Shown: positions 55,768-64,000, counted from the first letter of the stretch. The stretch is 64,000 nucleotides of DNA from Pseudooceanicola onchidii (GCF_004959925.1 NZ_SPUW01000003.1:434001-498000); one strand, 5' to 3'. Made by a program: numbers and translations. Notes: generated by a model not told the origin, from the letters alone.

Positions 55768-56970
55768 ATGGAGCTGACATTCACCCCCGAGGAAGAGGCG
55801 TTTCGCAAGGAGGTCCGCGACTTCATCGACGCGAACCTGCCGGACGAGACGCGCGATTACCTGAAACGCGGCAACCCGCCGACGAAAGAGATGACGGTGC
55901 AGTGGCACAAGACCCTGCATGCCAAGGGCTGGGCCACGCCGCGCTGGCCTGCCGAATGGGGCGGGCCGGGCTGGTCGGTCACGCAGATGTACATCTTCCA
56001 GCAGGAAAACCAGAAGGCCGGGGCGCCGGACCCGCAGGGGTTCAACGTCGGCATGATCGGCCCGGTGCTGATCCAGTTCGCCAGCGACGAGATGAAGAAG
56101 GAATTTCTGCCCAAGATCGCGTCGTTGGACTACTGGTTCTGTCAGGGGTTCTCTGAACCCGGCGCCGGGTCCGACCTTGCCTCGCTCAAGTGCAAGGCGG
56201 AATGGGACGAGGCGGGCCAGCAGTGGATCGTCAACGGGCAGAAGACCTGGACGACCTATGCCCAGCACGCCGACTGGATCTTCCTGTTGGTGCGGACCTC
56301 GACCGAGGGCAAGAAGCAGGAGGGGATTTCCTTCCTGCTGGTCGACATGACATCCCCGGGCGTCGAGGTGCATCCGATTCAGACCATGGACGGCGCGCAC
56401 GAGATCAACTCGGTCTTCTTCACCGACGTCAAGGTGCCCGCGAAGAACCTGATCGGTGAGGTCAACAAGGGCTGGACCTATGCCAAGTTCCTGCTGGGCA
56501 ACGAACGTCTGGGCGCGCCGCGTGTCGGCGCGAGCCAGGCCAAGCTTGAAGAGCTGAAAGAGATCGCCAAGACCCGGATCGTGCGTGGCAAGCCGCTGTG
56601 GGATCATCCCCGGTTCCGCGACAAGTTCGTCGAGGCGCAGGTCGAGCTCAAGGCGCTTGAGATGACGACCATGCGCGTGCTGTCGTCGATGGAGGCGGGG
56701 GCGGACCAGTCGAAACCCGATCCGGCGACCAGCGTCATCAAGATCAAGGGCGCGCAGATGGTGCAGCGGATGACCGAGCTTTTCGTCGAGGTCGCGGGCG
56801 AACAGGCCATGCCCTGGACGGACGGAGAGCTGGGCGACAATGCCCGGATCGGCGATCCCTGGGTCGAACGGGCGGCGCCGAACTACTTCAACTTCCGCAA
56901 ATCCTCGATCTATGGCGGGTCGGACCAGGTGCAGAAGGGCATCATCTCGAAGGCAATTCTGGGGCTGTGA
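55768..56970 (+). CDS. Acyl-CoA dehydrogenase, first of a pair
   Basis: The 400-residue FAD enzyme has the family fold, with GFSEPGAGSDLASLKCKAE near residue 130 and a C-terminal SSIYGGSDQVQKGIISKAIL. The catalytic Glu of ordinary YEGT-type dehydrogenases is Gly here (IYGGS). It resembles one subunit of the alpha2beta2 acyl-CoA dehydrogenases known from steroid and bile-acid side-chain degradation. It is 7 bases from the second dehydrogenase gene. Confidence 0.9.
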   Translation: MELTFTPEEEAFRKEVRDFIDANLPDETRDYLKRGNPPTKEMTVQWHKTLHAKGWATPRWPAEWGGPGWSVTQMYIFQQENQKAGAPDPQGFNVGMIGPVLIQFASDEMKKEFLPKIASLDYWFCQGFSEPGAGSDLASLKCKAEWDEAGQQWIVNGQKTWTTYAQHADWIFLLVRTSTEGKKQEGISFLLVDMTSPGVEVHPIQTMDGAHEINSVFFTDVKVPAKNLIGEVNKGWTYAKFLLGNERLGAPRVGASQAKLEELKEIAKTRIVRGKPLWDHPRFRDKFVEAQVELKALEMTTMRVLSSMEAGADQSKPDPATSVIKIKGAQMVQRMTELFVEVAGEQAMPWTDGELGDNARIGDPWVERAAPNYFNFRKSSIYGGSDQVQKGIISKAILGL

Positions 56971-56977
56971 GGACGAA

Positions 56978-58084
56978 ATGAACTTTGAACTGAATGACGA
57001 ACAGCGGATGCTCTCGGACAGCCTGACACGGTTTCTGGGCGACAAGTACGACTTCGAGGCGCGCCGCAGGTACATGGCGAAGGATGGCGGGTACGATCCG
57101 GCGATCTGGCGCGGTTATGCCGATCTGGGCATCTTCGCGCTGCCGTTTTCGGAAGACGAAGGCGGCCTTGGCGGCAGCTCGGTCGAGACGATGATCGTGG
57201 GCCAGGCCATGGGCTATGCGCTGACCAACGAACCCTGGGCCGAGGCGATGGCCATCGCGCCCTCGCTTTTGCAGGCGGGGTCAGCCGATCAGCGGGCGAG
57301 CGTGGCCGAAGGCATCATCGGCGGAGACACCCTGCCGACCTGGGCGCATCTGGAACCGGGCATGATCGACCGGGGCGAGGATATCGCGACCACAGCCACG
57401 GCCGACGGCGCGCTGTCGGGCACCAAGACGGTCGTGTCCTTCGGGGCCGAGGCCAACCTGATCTTCGTCACGGCCAAGGGCCCGGAGGGGCTGGGGCTTT
57501 ATATGGTGAAGGGCGGGGCCAAGGGCGTGGAGGCGCGGGCCTACAAGACCCAGGACGGCAAACGTGCGGCAGAGCTGAGCTTTGACGGCACGCCCTCGGA
57601 GAAGCTGACGGGCGGTATCGCGGCGGCCGAAGCGATTGCCCTGGCCGAGGCGCGGGCGCTGTCGGCGGTGATGGCAGAGTCACTTGGGTGCATGGAGAAG
57701 GCCATCGAAGAAACGGTCGAGTACATCAAGGGCCGCGAACAGTTCGGCCGTGCCATCGGGTCGTTCCAGGCGCTGCAACATATCGCGGCGGGCGCGGTGG
57801 TCGAGAAGGAACAGGTCAAGTCGATGGCGATGTATGCCAGCGTCATGTGCGACGACACGGACGCGCAGGCGCGCGACCTGGCGCTGTCGGCGGCCAAGGT
57901 GAAGATGTGCGATGCCTCGCGCGAGGTGGGGCAGATGTCGATCCAGCTGCATGGCGGGGTCGGCATGACGATGGAATATGCCATCGGGCATTACTTCAAA
58001 CGGCTGACGATGCTTGAGATTGCCCATGGCGACCGGGATTTCCACATGGACCGGCTGTGCGAGGCGGGTGGCCTGGCGGCCTGA
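56978..58084 (+). CDS. Acyl-CoA dehydrogenase, second of a pair
   Basis: The 368-residue protein keeps the C-terminal family motif LHGGVGMTMEYAIGHYFKRL, but the N-terminal part is shorter and FAD-binding segments are less typical (TWAHLEPGM). There is no YEG-type Glu. A short, divergent partner encoded directly after a regular subunit is the pattern of heterotetrameric FadE pairs. GAGGA precedes the ATG. A REP-like terminator follows. Confidence 0.87.
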   Translation: MNFELNDEQRMLSDSLTRFLGDKYDFEARRRYMAKDGGYDPAIWRGYADLGIFALPFSEDEGGLGGSSVETMIVGQAMGYALTNEPWAEAMAIAPSLLQAGSADQRASVAEGIIGGDTLPTWAHLEPGMIDRGEDIATTATADGALSGTKTVVSFGAEANLIFVTAKGPEGLGLYMVKGGAKGVEARAYKTQDGKRAAELSFDGTPSEKLTGGIAAAEAIALAEARALSAVMAESLGCMEKAIEETVEYIKGREQFGRAIGSFQALQHIAAGAVVEKEQVKSMAMYASVMCDDTDAQARDLALSAAKVKMCDASREVGQMSIQLHGGVGMTMEYAIGHYFKRLTMLEIAHGDRDFHMDRLCEAGGLAA

Positions 58085-58085
58085 T

Positions 58086-58126
58086 CGCCCCCGAGGGGCG
58101 CGATGCCTCCGGCGGGAGTATTTTTT
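58086..58126 (+). terminator. Hairpins with T-run after the dehydrogenase operon
   Basis: CGCCCC-CGA-GGGGCG (58086-58100) is followed by CCTCCGGCGGGAGTATTTTTT (from 58106), a short stem with a T-run. The second sequence, with the following GCAAGATGAAGA, is a pattern I recall as widespread after genes in Rhodobacteraceae. Confidence 0.7.
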
Positions 58127-58184
58127 GCAAGATGAAGATGGGGCGCGGCGCGGGCCGTGCCCCTGACACCAAAGGGAGAGAGTG

Positions 58185-58904
58185 ATGGATCTGGTCAAGG
58201 CGATGCGCGACAGGCGGTCGATCCGGGGGTTCACGGATGAACCGATCAGCCGGGAGCTGATGGAGGAGCTGCTGGCGGTGGCCAACATGGCGCCGTCGTC
58301 GATGAACACGCAGCCCTGGCATTTCCACGTGCTGACGGGCGAGGTGCTGGAAAACGTGCGACGCGGCAATTCGGAGAGGATGCTGGGCGGCGTGCCGCCA
58401 AGTCGCGAGATCCCGGCGCACGGGGCCTATGAAGGCGTGCACCGCGAGCGGCAGGTCGAGATCGCCAAGCAGCTTTTCGCCGCCATGGGCATCGCCCGCG
58501 AGGACAAGGAGATGCGGCAGGACTGGGTCATGCGCGGGTTCCGGCAGTTTGATGCGCCGGTGTCGGTCGTGGTGACCTATGATCGCGCGCTGGACGATCA
58601 CGGGCCGGTCGCGATCTTCGACGCGGGCGCTGCGGTCTATGGGCTGGTGCTGGCGGCCTGGGACAAGGGGCTGGGCGCGGTGATCAACGGGCAGGGGATC
58701 ATGCAGTCACCTGTCGTGCGCGAATGCGCCGAGATCCCCGAGGACCAGGTGATCCTGACCTGCGTGGCGCTTGGCTGGCCGGACGAGGATTTTGCCGCCA
58801 ACGGGGTGAAATCGCACCGCCGCGCCGTCACCGAGAACTGTTCGTTCCAGGGCTTTGACGACGCGGGGCAGGGACGGCGCATCACCGCGAAGGCTGCGGA
58901 GTAG
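58185..58904 (+). CDS. Nitroreductase-family protein
   Basis: The 239-residue flavoprotein begins MDLVKAMRDRRSIRGFTDEP and has the FMN-binding RRSIRGF segment and MNTQPWHFHVL. A C-terminal GWPDEDFAANGVKSHR is typical of oxygen-insensitive nitroreductases. The substrate is unknown. GGGAGAG precedes the ATG; a GTG three bases earlier is the alternative. Confidence 0.88.
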   Translation: MDLVKAMRDRRSIRGFTDEPISRELMEELLAVANMAPSSMNTQPWHFHVLTGEVLENVRRGNSERMLGGVPPSREIPAHGAYEGVHRERQVEIAKQLFAAMGIAREDKEMRQDWVMRGFRQFDAPVSVVVTYDRALDDHGPVAIFDAGAAVYGLVLAAWDKGLGAVINGQGIMQSPVVRECAEIPEDQVILTCVALGWPDEDFAANGVKSHRRAVTENCSFQGFDDAGQGRRITAKAAE

Positions 58905-58922
58905 ATGGCGCGCGGCGCGGGG

Positions 58923-60059
58923 TCACACCCGCGCCAGCAGATCCATCGAGGGATCGCCCGTGACCGCCAGCCCGTTCGCCTGCTGGTAGGCCCGGATCGC
59001 GGCGCGGCTTTTCGGGCCGATCACACCCGAGGTGCCGCCGGTGTCATAGCCGGCCGCGGTCAGGCGTTTCTGCAGGGCGATCCGGTCACGCAGGGTCATG
59101 CCGTAGCGGTCGGGCGGGAAGCTGCCGCGCAGCGGGCCCGCGCCCGCCAGCCGGTCAGACAGGTGCCCGATGCCGATCGCGTAGAGATCCGAGTTGTTGT
59201 AGCGCTTGATCGCGTCGAAATTCGAGGTGACGGTAAAGGTCGGCCCGCCTGGCTGCGGCGCGATCACGCGCCCCGATGGTGTGCCCGGCGCGCCGGTTTC
59301 CCCGCCCCATTTCAGCCCTGGCGTCCAGCCGGACTTCGCGAGGTAGGCAGCCGTGGAGGCCAGTGCATCGGTCGGGTCATCCGACCAGATGTCGCGCCGG
59401 CCGTCGCCGGTGAAGTCGACCGCATAGGCGAGGTAGGAGGTCGGGATGAACTGCGTGTGCCCCATGGCGCCGGCCCAGCTGCCCACCATGTTGGCGGGCG
59501 TGACATCGCCCGATTGCAGGATGCGCAGGGCGGCGATCAGCTGTTTTTCGAAGAACGCGCCGCGCCGACCGTCGTAGGCCAGCGTCGCGGTGGCGGAAAT
59601 CACCGGCACGGTGCCGCGCTTTTCCCCGTACTGGCTTTCCAGCCCCCAGACCGCGCAGAGGATTTCGGCCGGAACGCCATAGCGGCGCTCAAGGGCGCTC
59701 AGCGTGCCGCGCTGGCGGGCAAAGGCCGCGCGGCCCTTGGCAACGCGGTCGTCCGAGGCGGCGATCTGAAGGTAGTCTTCCAGTGAATAGGAGCTTTCAG
59801 GCTGTGACCGGTCGCGGGTCACCACGCCGGGGATGAAGCCCGCGCCCCGGAAGGCGGCGTCCAGAGTGCGCGGCGTGATCCCTGCGGCCTGCGCGCGGGG
59901 GCGGAAGGCGGTGACCCAGGCATCGAAGCCGCTGTTGCGCACCGGGCGCAGGTCATCGGGGGTGTCGGGGCTGCTGCGACCGGGCAGGCTGGGGGCCGCG
60001 CCGCAGGCCGTCAGGGTGGCCGCGCCGGTCAGGGCCATGAAGGTGCGTCTGGGGATCAT
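58923..60059 (-). CDS. Lytic murein transglycosylase (MltB family) with peptidoglycan-binding domain
   Basis: The 378-residue lipoprotein (LTACGAAP, Cys near residue 19) cleaves peptidoglycan. The catalytic Glu is in AVWGLESQYGEKRG, and the fold shows GAMGHTQFIPTSYLAYAVDFTGDGRRDIW. Residues about 320-378 are a peptidoglycan-binding domain. A strong GGAGGAG precedes the ATG. Confidence 0.93.
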   Translation of the reverse strand: MIPRRTFMALTGAATLTACGAAPSLPGRSSPDTPDDLRPVRNSGFDAWVTAFRPRAQAAGITPRTLDAAFRGAGFIPGVVTRDRSQPESSYSLEDYLQIAASDDRVAKGRAAFARQRGTLSALERRYGVPAEILCAVWGLESQYGEKRGTVPVISATATLAYDGRRGAFFEKQLIAALRILQSGDVTPANMVGSWAGAMGHTQFIPTSYLAYAVDFTGDGRRDIWSDDPTDALASTAAYLAKSGWTPGLKWGGETGAPGTPSGRVIAPQPGGPTFTVTSNFDAIKRYNNSDLYAIGIGHLSDRLAGAGPLRGSFPPDRYGMTLRDRIALQKRLTAAGYDTGGTSGVIGPKSRAAIRAYQQANGLAVTGDPSMDLLARV

Positions 60060-60149
60060 TCTGCTCTCCTCCCACTGGTTTGCGAGGAGTAGAGCACAGC
60101 CGACCAAGGGCGGGAAGGGCGGCACAGGCGATGAGCGGCCCGCTGCGGG

Positions 60150-60563
60150 TCACGCCGTCGTGAGCGTGATTGCGGGGGCCGTGCGGTCGGTGATGCGTTC
60201 GTCGACCTTGGCCTCAAGGTTGTTGCCGTCAGGATCCAGCAGGAAGGCCGCGTAGTAGCCCGGATGGTAATCGCGCAGGCCCGGCGCACCATTGTCGCGG
60301 CCGCCATGGGCCAGGCCCGCCGCGTGGAAGGCCGCGACCTGCGCGCGGGTGGCGGCCTGGAAGCACAGGTGCAGATCGCGCGTCACCCGGCCGGTGTTCC
60401 CGGATGCGGTGACATAGACCTCGTCACAGTTGATGGCATCCTCCAGCGCCTCGACCTGATGGCCGAGGGCGGTGAAGATCGCGCGGTAGAAGGGCAGGGA
60501 GACGGCCGGATCGCTCACCCGGATGTCCAGGTGATCGATCAGCCGCCCGACCGTATAGCTCAC
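60150..60563 (-). CDS. VOC/glyoxalase-family protein (GTG start)
   Basis: The 137-residue protein begins VSYTVGRLIDHLDIRVSDP and has the metal-binding layout of the vicinal oxygen chelate family (His12, ending with FLLDPDGNNLEAK). The GTG overlaps the TGA of the upstream gene (GTGA), so the two are coupled. It may act with the neighbouring flavin enzyme; its substrate is unknown. Confidence 0.85.
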   Translation of the reverse strand: MSYTVGRLIDHLDIRVSDPAVSLPFYRAIFTALGHQVEALEDAINCDEVYVTASGNTGRVTRDLHLCFQAATRAQVAAFHAAGLAHGGRDNGAPGLRDYHPGYYAAFLLDPDGNNLEAKVDERITDRTAPAITLTTA

Positions 60564-61564
60564 TCTGCCGCCTTGGCGACGCCGGGCCAGCCGATGGTGG
60601 CGGCCAGGCGCTGTTGCGCGGCGTGATATTCCGCTGCCAGCTGGTCGACGACTTGGGCCGTCGGACGGATGTCCTTGACCGCGCCGATGCCCTGGCCCGA
60701 GCCCCAGATATCCTTCCACTTCTTGGCCTTGGACGCGCCGCCGCCAAAGTTCATCGCCGAGGGGTCCGAGCGTTCCAGCGCCTCGGGGTCCATGCCTGCC
60801 GCCGCGATCGACGGCTTGAGGTAGTTGCCCCAGACCCCAGTGAAGAGGTTCGAATAGACGATGTCCGACGCGCCATGGTCCGCGATCATCTGCTTGTAGT
60901 CGGGCTGGGCGTTGGCCTCTTCGGTGGCGATGAAGATCGACCCGGCATAGCCGCCGTCCGCGCCCATGGCCTGTGCGGCAAGGATGCTGTCGCCCTTGCC
61001 GATCGCACCGGACAGGAACAGCGGGCCGTCGAACCATTCGCGGATTTCCTGCACCAGCGCCAGCGGCGACAGGGCGCCTGCGTGACCACCGGCCCCGGCC
61101 GCCACGGCGATCAGACCGTCGGCCCCCTTGGCGATGGCCTTGCGGGCGAACATGTCGTTGATGATGTCGTGCAGGACGATGGCGCCGACGGAATGCGCGG
61201 CCTCGTAGACCCATTCCTGCGCCCCGAGCGAGGTGATCCAGACCGGAACCTTGTGCTTGACGCAGATCTCAACGTCGCGCTCAAGGCGGGCGTTCGACTT
61301 GTGCACGATCTGGTTGACCGCATAGGGCGCGGCGGGCTGATCGGGGTTGGCCTGGTTGTGGGCGTCCAGTTCCTCGGTGATGCGGGTCAGCCACTTGTCC
61401 AGTTCGATCTCTTCGCCCGCGGCCTCGCGCGCGTTGAGCGCGGGGAAGGATCCGACGATGCCGGACTTGCACTGGGCCAGAACGAGGTCGGGGTTCGAGA
61501 TGATGAAAAGCGGGCTGCCGATCAGCGGGATCCGCAGGTTCTGCAACTGGGCTGGCATGGTCAT
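60560..61564 (-). CDS. Nitronate monooxygenase-family flavoprotein
   Basis: The 334-residue FMN enzyme oxidises alkyl nitronates in characterised relatives. Motifs are LIGSPLFIISNPDLVLAQCK at the start and GLIAVAAGAGGHAGALS, including the conserved His near residue 160. GGGAGGAT lies 8 bases before the ATG at 61564; a second ATG six bases on is possible. A VOC-family gene overlaps its stop. The divergent gene is ogt. Confidence 0.9.
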   Translation of the reverse strand: MTMPAQLQNLRIPLIGSPLFIISNPDLVLAQCKSGIVGSFPALNAREAAGEEIELDKWLTRITEELDAHNQANPDQPAAPYAVNQIVHKSNARLERDVEICVKHKVPVWITSLGAQEWVYEAAHSVGAIVLHDIINDMFARKAIAKGADGLIAVAAGAGGHAGALSPLALVQEIREWFDGPLFLSGAIGKGDSILAAQAMGADGGYAGSIFIATEEANAQPDYKQMIADHGASDIVYSNLFTGVWGNYLKPSIAAAGMDPEALERSDPSAMNFGGGASKAKKWKDIWGSGQGIGAVKDIRPTAQVVDQLAAEYHAAQQRLAATIGWPGVAKAAE

Positions 61565-61688
61565 GGTGGTATCCTCCCTTGGGCCTGTGGCGGGGCTTCG
61601 GGACGAAGCGCCGGTCCGACACGCGTTACCCATGTTTGAAGCATGGATTCGAAGGCGCTCCAAGAGGTGACGCGGCAAGTCGTTACGT

Positions 61689-61707
61689 CAATCCGCCTTG
61701 CGGAATT
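61689..61707. promoter_or_regulatory. Diverged copy of the AATTCYGC dyad
   Basis: CAATCCGC-CTT-GCGGAATT keeps a full right arm and the inner part of the left arm seen at 47975 and 53926. It lies in the 168-base gap between the divergent nitronate monooxygenase and ogt genes. Confidence 0.45.
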
Positions 61708-61732
61708 TGACCGGGCCGGGCAGCGTGGCGCC

Positions 61733-62194
61733 ATGGCTGATCCGGTGCATTCCTTCGACACGCCGCTTGGGCGGTTTTCGGTCCGCGACGGCGGCGGCGC
61801 GATCGTGGAGGCCGGGTGGCGGGCGATGACGGGCGCAGAGCCCACGCCGCTTCTGATCGAGGCCGAGGCGCAGGTCCGCGCCTATTGGGCCGGAGAGCGG
61901 GAGGCGTTCGACCTGCCGGTGCGTGTCGATGCCGGGCCACTGGTGCAGGACGTCTGCGCCCTGTTGCAGGCGATCCCCTTTGGCGAGACGCGCACCTACG
62001 GCGATCTGGCCCGGGCACTTGGCCGTCCTGCGCAGGCCGTGGGTCAGGCCTGCGGTCAGAATCCGATCCCGCTGATTGTGCCCTGCCACCGGATCCTGTC
62101 AGCCACCGGGCTGGGCGGATTTTCCGCCCCCGGCGGGGTGGAGAGCAAGGTGATCCTGCTGCGGCACGAGGGGGCGGCGGGGCTGCTGATCTGA
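61733..62194 (+). CDS. ogt: Methylated-DNA-protein cysteine methyltransferase
   Basis: Ogt repairs O6-methylguanine by transferring the methyl group to its own cysteine. The 153-residue protein has the active site VPCHRIL and the upstream FGETRTYGDLARALG DNA-binding segment. There is no good ribosome-binding site before the ATG; a start at 61643 would add 30 atypical residues and overlap the upstream promoter region. Confidence 0.92.
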   Translation: MADPVHSFDTPLGRFSVRDGGGAIVEAGWRAMTGAEPTPLLIEAEAQVRAYWAGEREAFDLPVRVDAGPLVQDVCALLQAIPFGETRTYGDLARALGRPAQAVGQACGQNPIPLIVPCHRILSATGLGGFSAPGGVESKVILLRHEGAAGLLI

Positions 62195-62314
62195 AGGGGA
62201 CGAGGCCTTATTGGCGTCCGTTTGTGCGGATCCTGGCTGTGGCTGACTGACCCAGCAGGGGCCGACGGTCCCACGGCCCCCTCCGGCCCGACCATCCTGT
62301 GCAGGTTTGCCGGC

Positions 62315-62363
62315 CGACATGAAAAACCCTGCGCTGGTGTCAGCGCAGGGTTTTTTCATGTCG
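62315..62363. terminator. Bidirectional terminator between ogt and phaZ
   Basis: A near-perfect 22-bp stem (62315-62336 and 62341-62363) has a GTGT loop. It carries A5 and T6 runs, so it can stop both converging transcripts. Confidence 0.88.
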
Positions 62364-62402
62364 ATTGTTTTTCTTGTGGTCCGTCAGCGACTGACGCCGT
62401 GC

Positions 62403-63704
62403 TCAGACCGCCTTCAGGTTCGGCGTGGCGCTGTCCTTCGTCGCCTTGCCCTTGCGCTTGGTCGTCTTGCGCTCGCCCGTGTTGGCGTCGATGAAATCCA
62501 GCACCAGGGGGCGGATGTTGTTGCGCCAGGACGACCCGGCGAAAATGCCGTAGTGGCCCGCGCCGGGTTCCAGGTGGGATGCCTTCATCTCGTCCGGCAG
62601 GCCGGTGCAGAGGTCAAGCGCGGCGACGCACTGGCCGGGGGCCGAGATATCGTCGTTCTCGCCCTCGACCGTCTTGACGGCGACGGTGGTGATCTTGCCG
62701 ATATCGACCTTGTGGCCGTCGACGACAAATTCATTGGCGGCGATTTCGGCTTTCTTGAAGACGCGATCGACCGTGGTCAGGTAGAATTCCGCCGTCATGT
62801 CCATGACCGCGAGGTATTCATCGTAGAACCGGTTGTGGTGGTCGTGGTCCGAGGCTTCGCCGCGCATGACGCGCATGATCTGGTCCTGAAAGGCCTTGGA
62901 ATGCTTGTCCGCGTTCATCGAGATGAACGAGGTCAGCTGCAGCAGGCCCGGATAGACGCGGCGCCCGATGCCCTTGTAGGACGCGCCGACGCGCTGGATC
63001 ATCATCTCTTCCAGCTGGCCCATGGTGACCGAATGGCCGAAATCGGTCACCTCGGTCGGGGTGGCGTTCGGGTCGATCGGGCCGCCGATCAGGGTCAGGG
63101 TGCGCGGCTGCGCGTCCGGGTCGATCTCGGCCAGGTAGGCGGTGGCGGCGAGCGTCAGGGGCGCGGGCTGGCAGACGGCGATGACGTTGGTGTCGGGGCC
63201 CAGTTCCTTCATGAAATCGACAAGGTAGAGGGTGTAGTCCTCGATATCGAACTTGCCTTCGGAGACGGGGATGTCACGGGCGTTGTGCCAGTCGGTGATA
63301 TAGACGTCCGCATCGGGCAGAAGCGAAATCACGGTCGACCGGAGGAGGGTCGCATAATGCCCGGACATCGGCGCGACGAGCAGGATCTTGCGATCCATCG
63401 GCTCGCGGCCCTTCACGTCGAAATGGATCAGGTCGCCGAAGGGGCGCTGGACCACCTTTTCGACCGTGACGATGTGGTCGCGTCCGTCATCGCAGGGGAC
63501 CGAATGGATGCCCCAGTCGGGTTTGACGACCATGCGGCTGTACGACCGCTCGGCGACTTCGCCCCAGGCGGCCATGAAGTTGAGGGCCGGGTTGGGGATC
63601 AATTGGAAGGCAGGGTAGGATGCCATCGACAGCGCCGTCGCGCCCATCCATTGCTGGGTGTTGCGGAACGACTCCATAAGGTCGTAAGTTGCCATATAGC
63701 GCAT
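62403..63704 (-). CDS. phaZ: Intracellular polyhydroxyalkanoate depolymerase
   Basis: The 433-residue enzyme breaks down stored PHB. It is of the PhaZ1 type, with a cysteine nucleophile (Cys178 in VIAVCQPAPLTLAA). It has no signal peptide; the C-terminus is Lys-rich. The ATG at 63704 has GGGAG before it. phaC lies divergently, with a PhaR-type palindrome between them. Confidence 0.93.
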   Translation of the reverse strand: MRYMATYDLMESFRNTQQWMGATALSMASYPAFQLIPNPALNFMAAWGEVAERSYSRMVVKPDWGIHSVPCDDGRDHIVTVEKVVQRPFGDLIHFDVKGREPMDRKILLVAPMSGHYATLLRSTVISLLPDADVYITDWHNARDIPVSEGKFDIEDYTLYLVDFMKELGPDTNVIAVCQPAPLTLAATAYLAEIDPDAQPRTLTLIGGPIDPNATPTEVTDFGHSVTMGQLEEMMIQRVGASYKGIGRRVYPGLLQLTSFISMNADKHSKAFQDQIMRVMRGEASDHDHHNRFYDEYLAVMDMTAEFYLTTVDRVFKKAEIAANEFVVDGHKVDIGKITTVAVKTVEGENDDISAPGQCVAALDLCTGLPDEMKASHLEPGAGHYGIFAGSSWRNNIRPLVLDFIDANTGERKTTKRKGKATKDSATPNLKAV

Positions 63705-63817
63705 GTGCGTCTCCCGGAGGATCATTTTGGCCAGTTTATCAACGGCCTCGCGGTCCTGCATCCTGTGCCTTGGTATTACCACAAGGCATCTGGGTGGTCT
63801 CCGGGGGCAGCTGACTA

Positions 63818-63832
63818 TGCTGCATAGCAGCA
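63818..63832. promoter_or_regulatory. PhaR-type operator between phaZ and phaC
   Basis: TGCTGC-ATA-GCAGCA is a perfect palindrome. PhaR repressors bind CTGC-N3/4-GCAG sites near pha genes. It lies 22 bases before the phaC ATG and about 115 bases before the phaZ start. Confidence 0.7.
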
Positions 63833-63853
63833 ATTTAGGGGGGAACGATTAAC

Positions 63854-64000
63854 ATGGCAACAAAAGATAACAATTCCGGTGAATCAGGTGCTGACAGTGT
63901 CACGGATGCCGCGCTTGAACGCCTGAACGCCAACCTCCGGCGTGTCGATGATCTGACGCAGCGGCTGACTGCTGCACTTGCGAAACGCACGCCGTCCAAT
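63854..64000 (+). CDS. phaC: Class I polyhydroxyalkanoate synthase, N-terminal part (runs out of window)
   Basis: PhaC polymerises 3-hydroxyacyl-CoA to PHA. Only 49 codons are visible, ending ALAKRTPSN. The hydrophilic N-terminus with LERLNANLRRVDDLTQRL is like other Rhodobacteraceae PhaC starts. GGGGGGAACG precedes the ATG. The call rests on this N-terminus, the divergent phaZ and the PhaR-type site; the catalytic part lies beyond the window. Confidence 0.75.
   Translation, partial: MATKDNNSGESGADSVTDAALERLNANLRRVDDLTQRLTAALAKRTPSN

Noticed and set aside
55438-57075. 545-codon antisense open frame across the acyl-CoA ligase and dehydrogenase
   Set aside because: Shadow of conserved enzymes on the other strand.

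Overview
The window is high-GC DNA with dense, mostly intact genes and short gaps. It looks like chromosome of an alphaproteobacterium of the Rhodobacteraceae (Roseobacter group). The evidence is a chemotrophic sox cluster, the NDUFA12-mlaD-DUF2155-aat-accC-accB neighbourhood, TRAP and Liv-type transporters, a PHA locus with a PhaR-like operator, a GapR (DUF2312) protein, and Rhodobacteraceae-style REP hairpins. No phage, insertion sequence or CRISPR array was seen.

Layout. 1-6250: end of a thiosulfate-oxidation cluster, soxB(partial)-soxC-soxD-soxE-soxF. 6293-6875: YefM/YoeB-type toxin-antitoxin with a palindromic operator. 7043-9184: clpP, clpX and a terminator. 9198-13313: a RidA-like protein, a fused methyltransferase-glycosyltransferase, the respiratory and envelope genes NDUFA12-mlaD-DUF2155, and aat. 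13470-16175: accC and accB (read right to left) and a PRC-barrel secreted protein. 16326-28789: acs, a five-gene Liv-type ABC transporter, a divergent ScfR-type regulator, a single-domain response regulator, a small membrane protein and a solute-symporter/histidine-kinase fusion. 28864-30048: FliM/FliN-like protein. 30122-32347: sulfur (persulfide) detoxification operon of a Blh-type metallo-hydrolase, two YeeE/YedE proteins and a DUF442 protein. 32692-38829: mixed genes, including a degenerate FadJ-like protein, GapR, an iron-type ABC permease and tRNA-Thr. 39050-42231: alcohol dehydrogenase, old yellow enzyme and metallo-hydrolase operon. 42285-47110: right-to-left operon of HtrA-like protease, response regulator, kinase and patatin lipoprotein. 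48189-51234: TRAP transporter. 51445-53748: lone molybdenum hydroxylase large subunit. 54088-58084: acyl-CoA ligase with two acyl-CoA dehydrogenases. 58185-62194: nitroreductase, murein transglycosylase, nitronate monooxygenase, VOC protein and Ogt. 62403-64000: phaZ and divergent phaC (partial).

How the genes work together. Two blocks handle reduced sulfur: sox oxidation, and the Blh/YeeE operon. A SqrR-type ATTC-N8-GAAT site lies just upstream of soxC. The 16-29 kb block combines acetyl-CoA synthetase with an ABC importer, an acyl-CoA-responsive type of regulator and a CrbS/CbrA-like sensor. It reads as one locus for sensing, importing and activating a short carboxylic acid, and is the best candidate for an undescribed system. 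The 47-62 kb block looks catabolic. A recurring dyad, AATTCYGC-N3-GCGGAATT, lies upstream of the TRAP operon, upstream of the acyl-CoA ligase operon, and (imperfect) between the nitronate monooxygenase and ogt genes, and may mark a small regulon.
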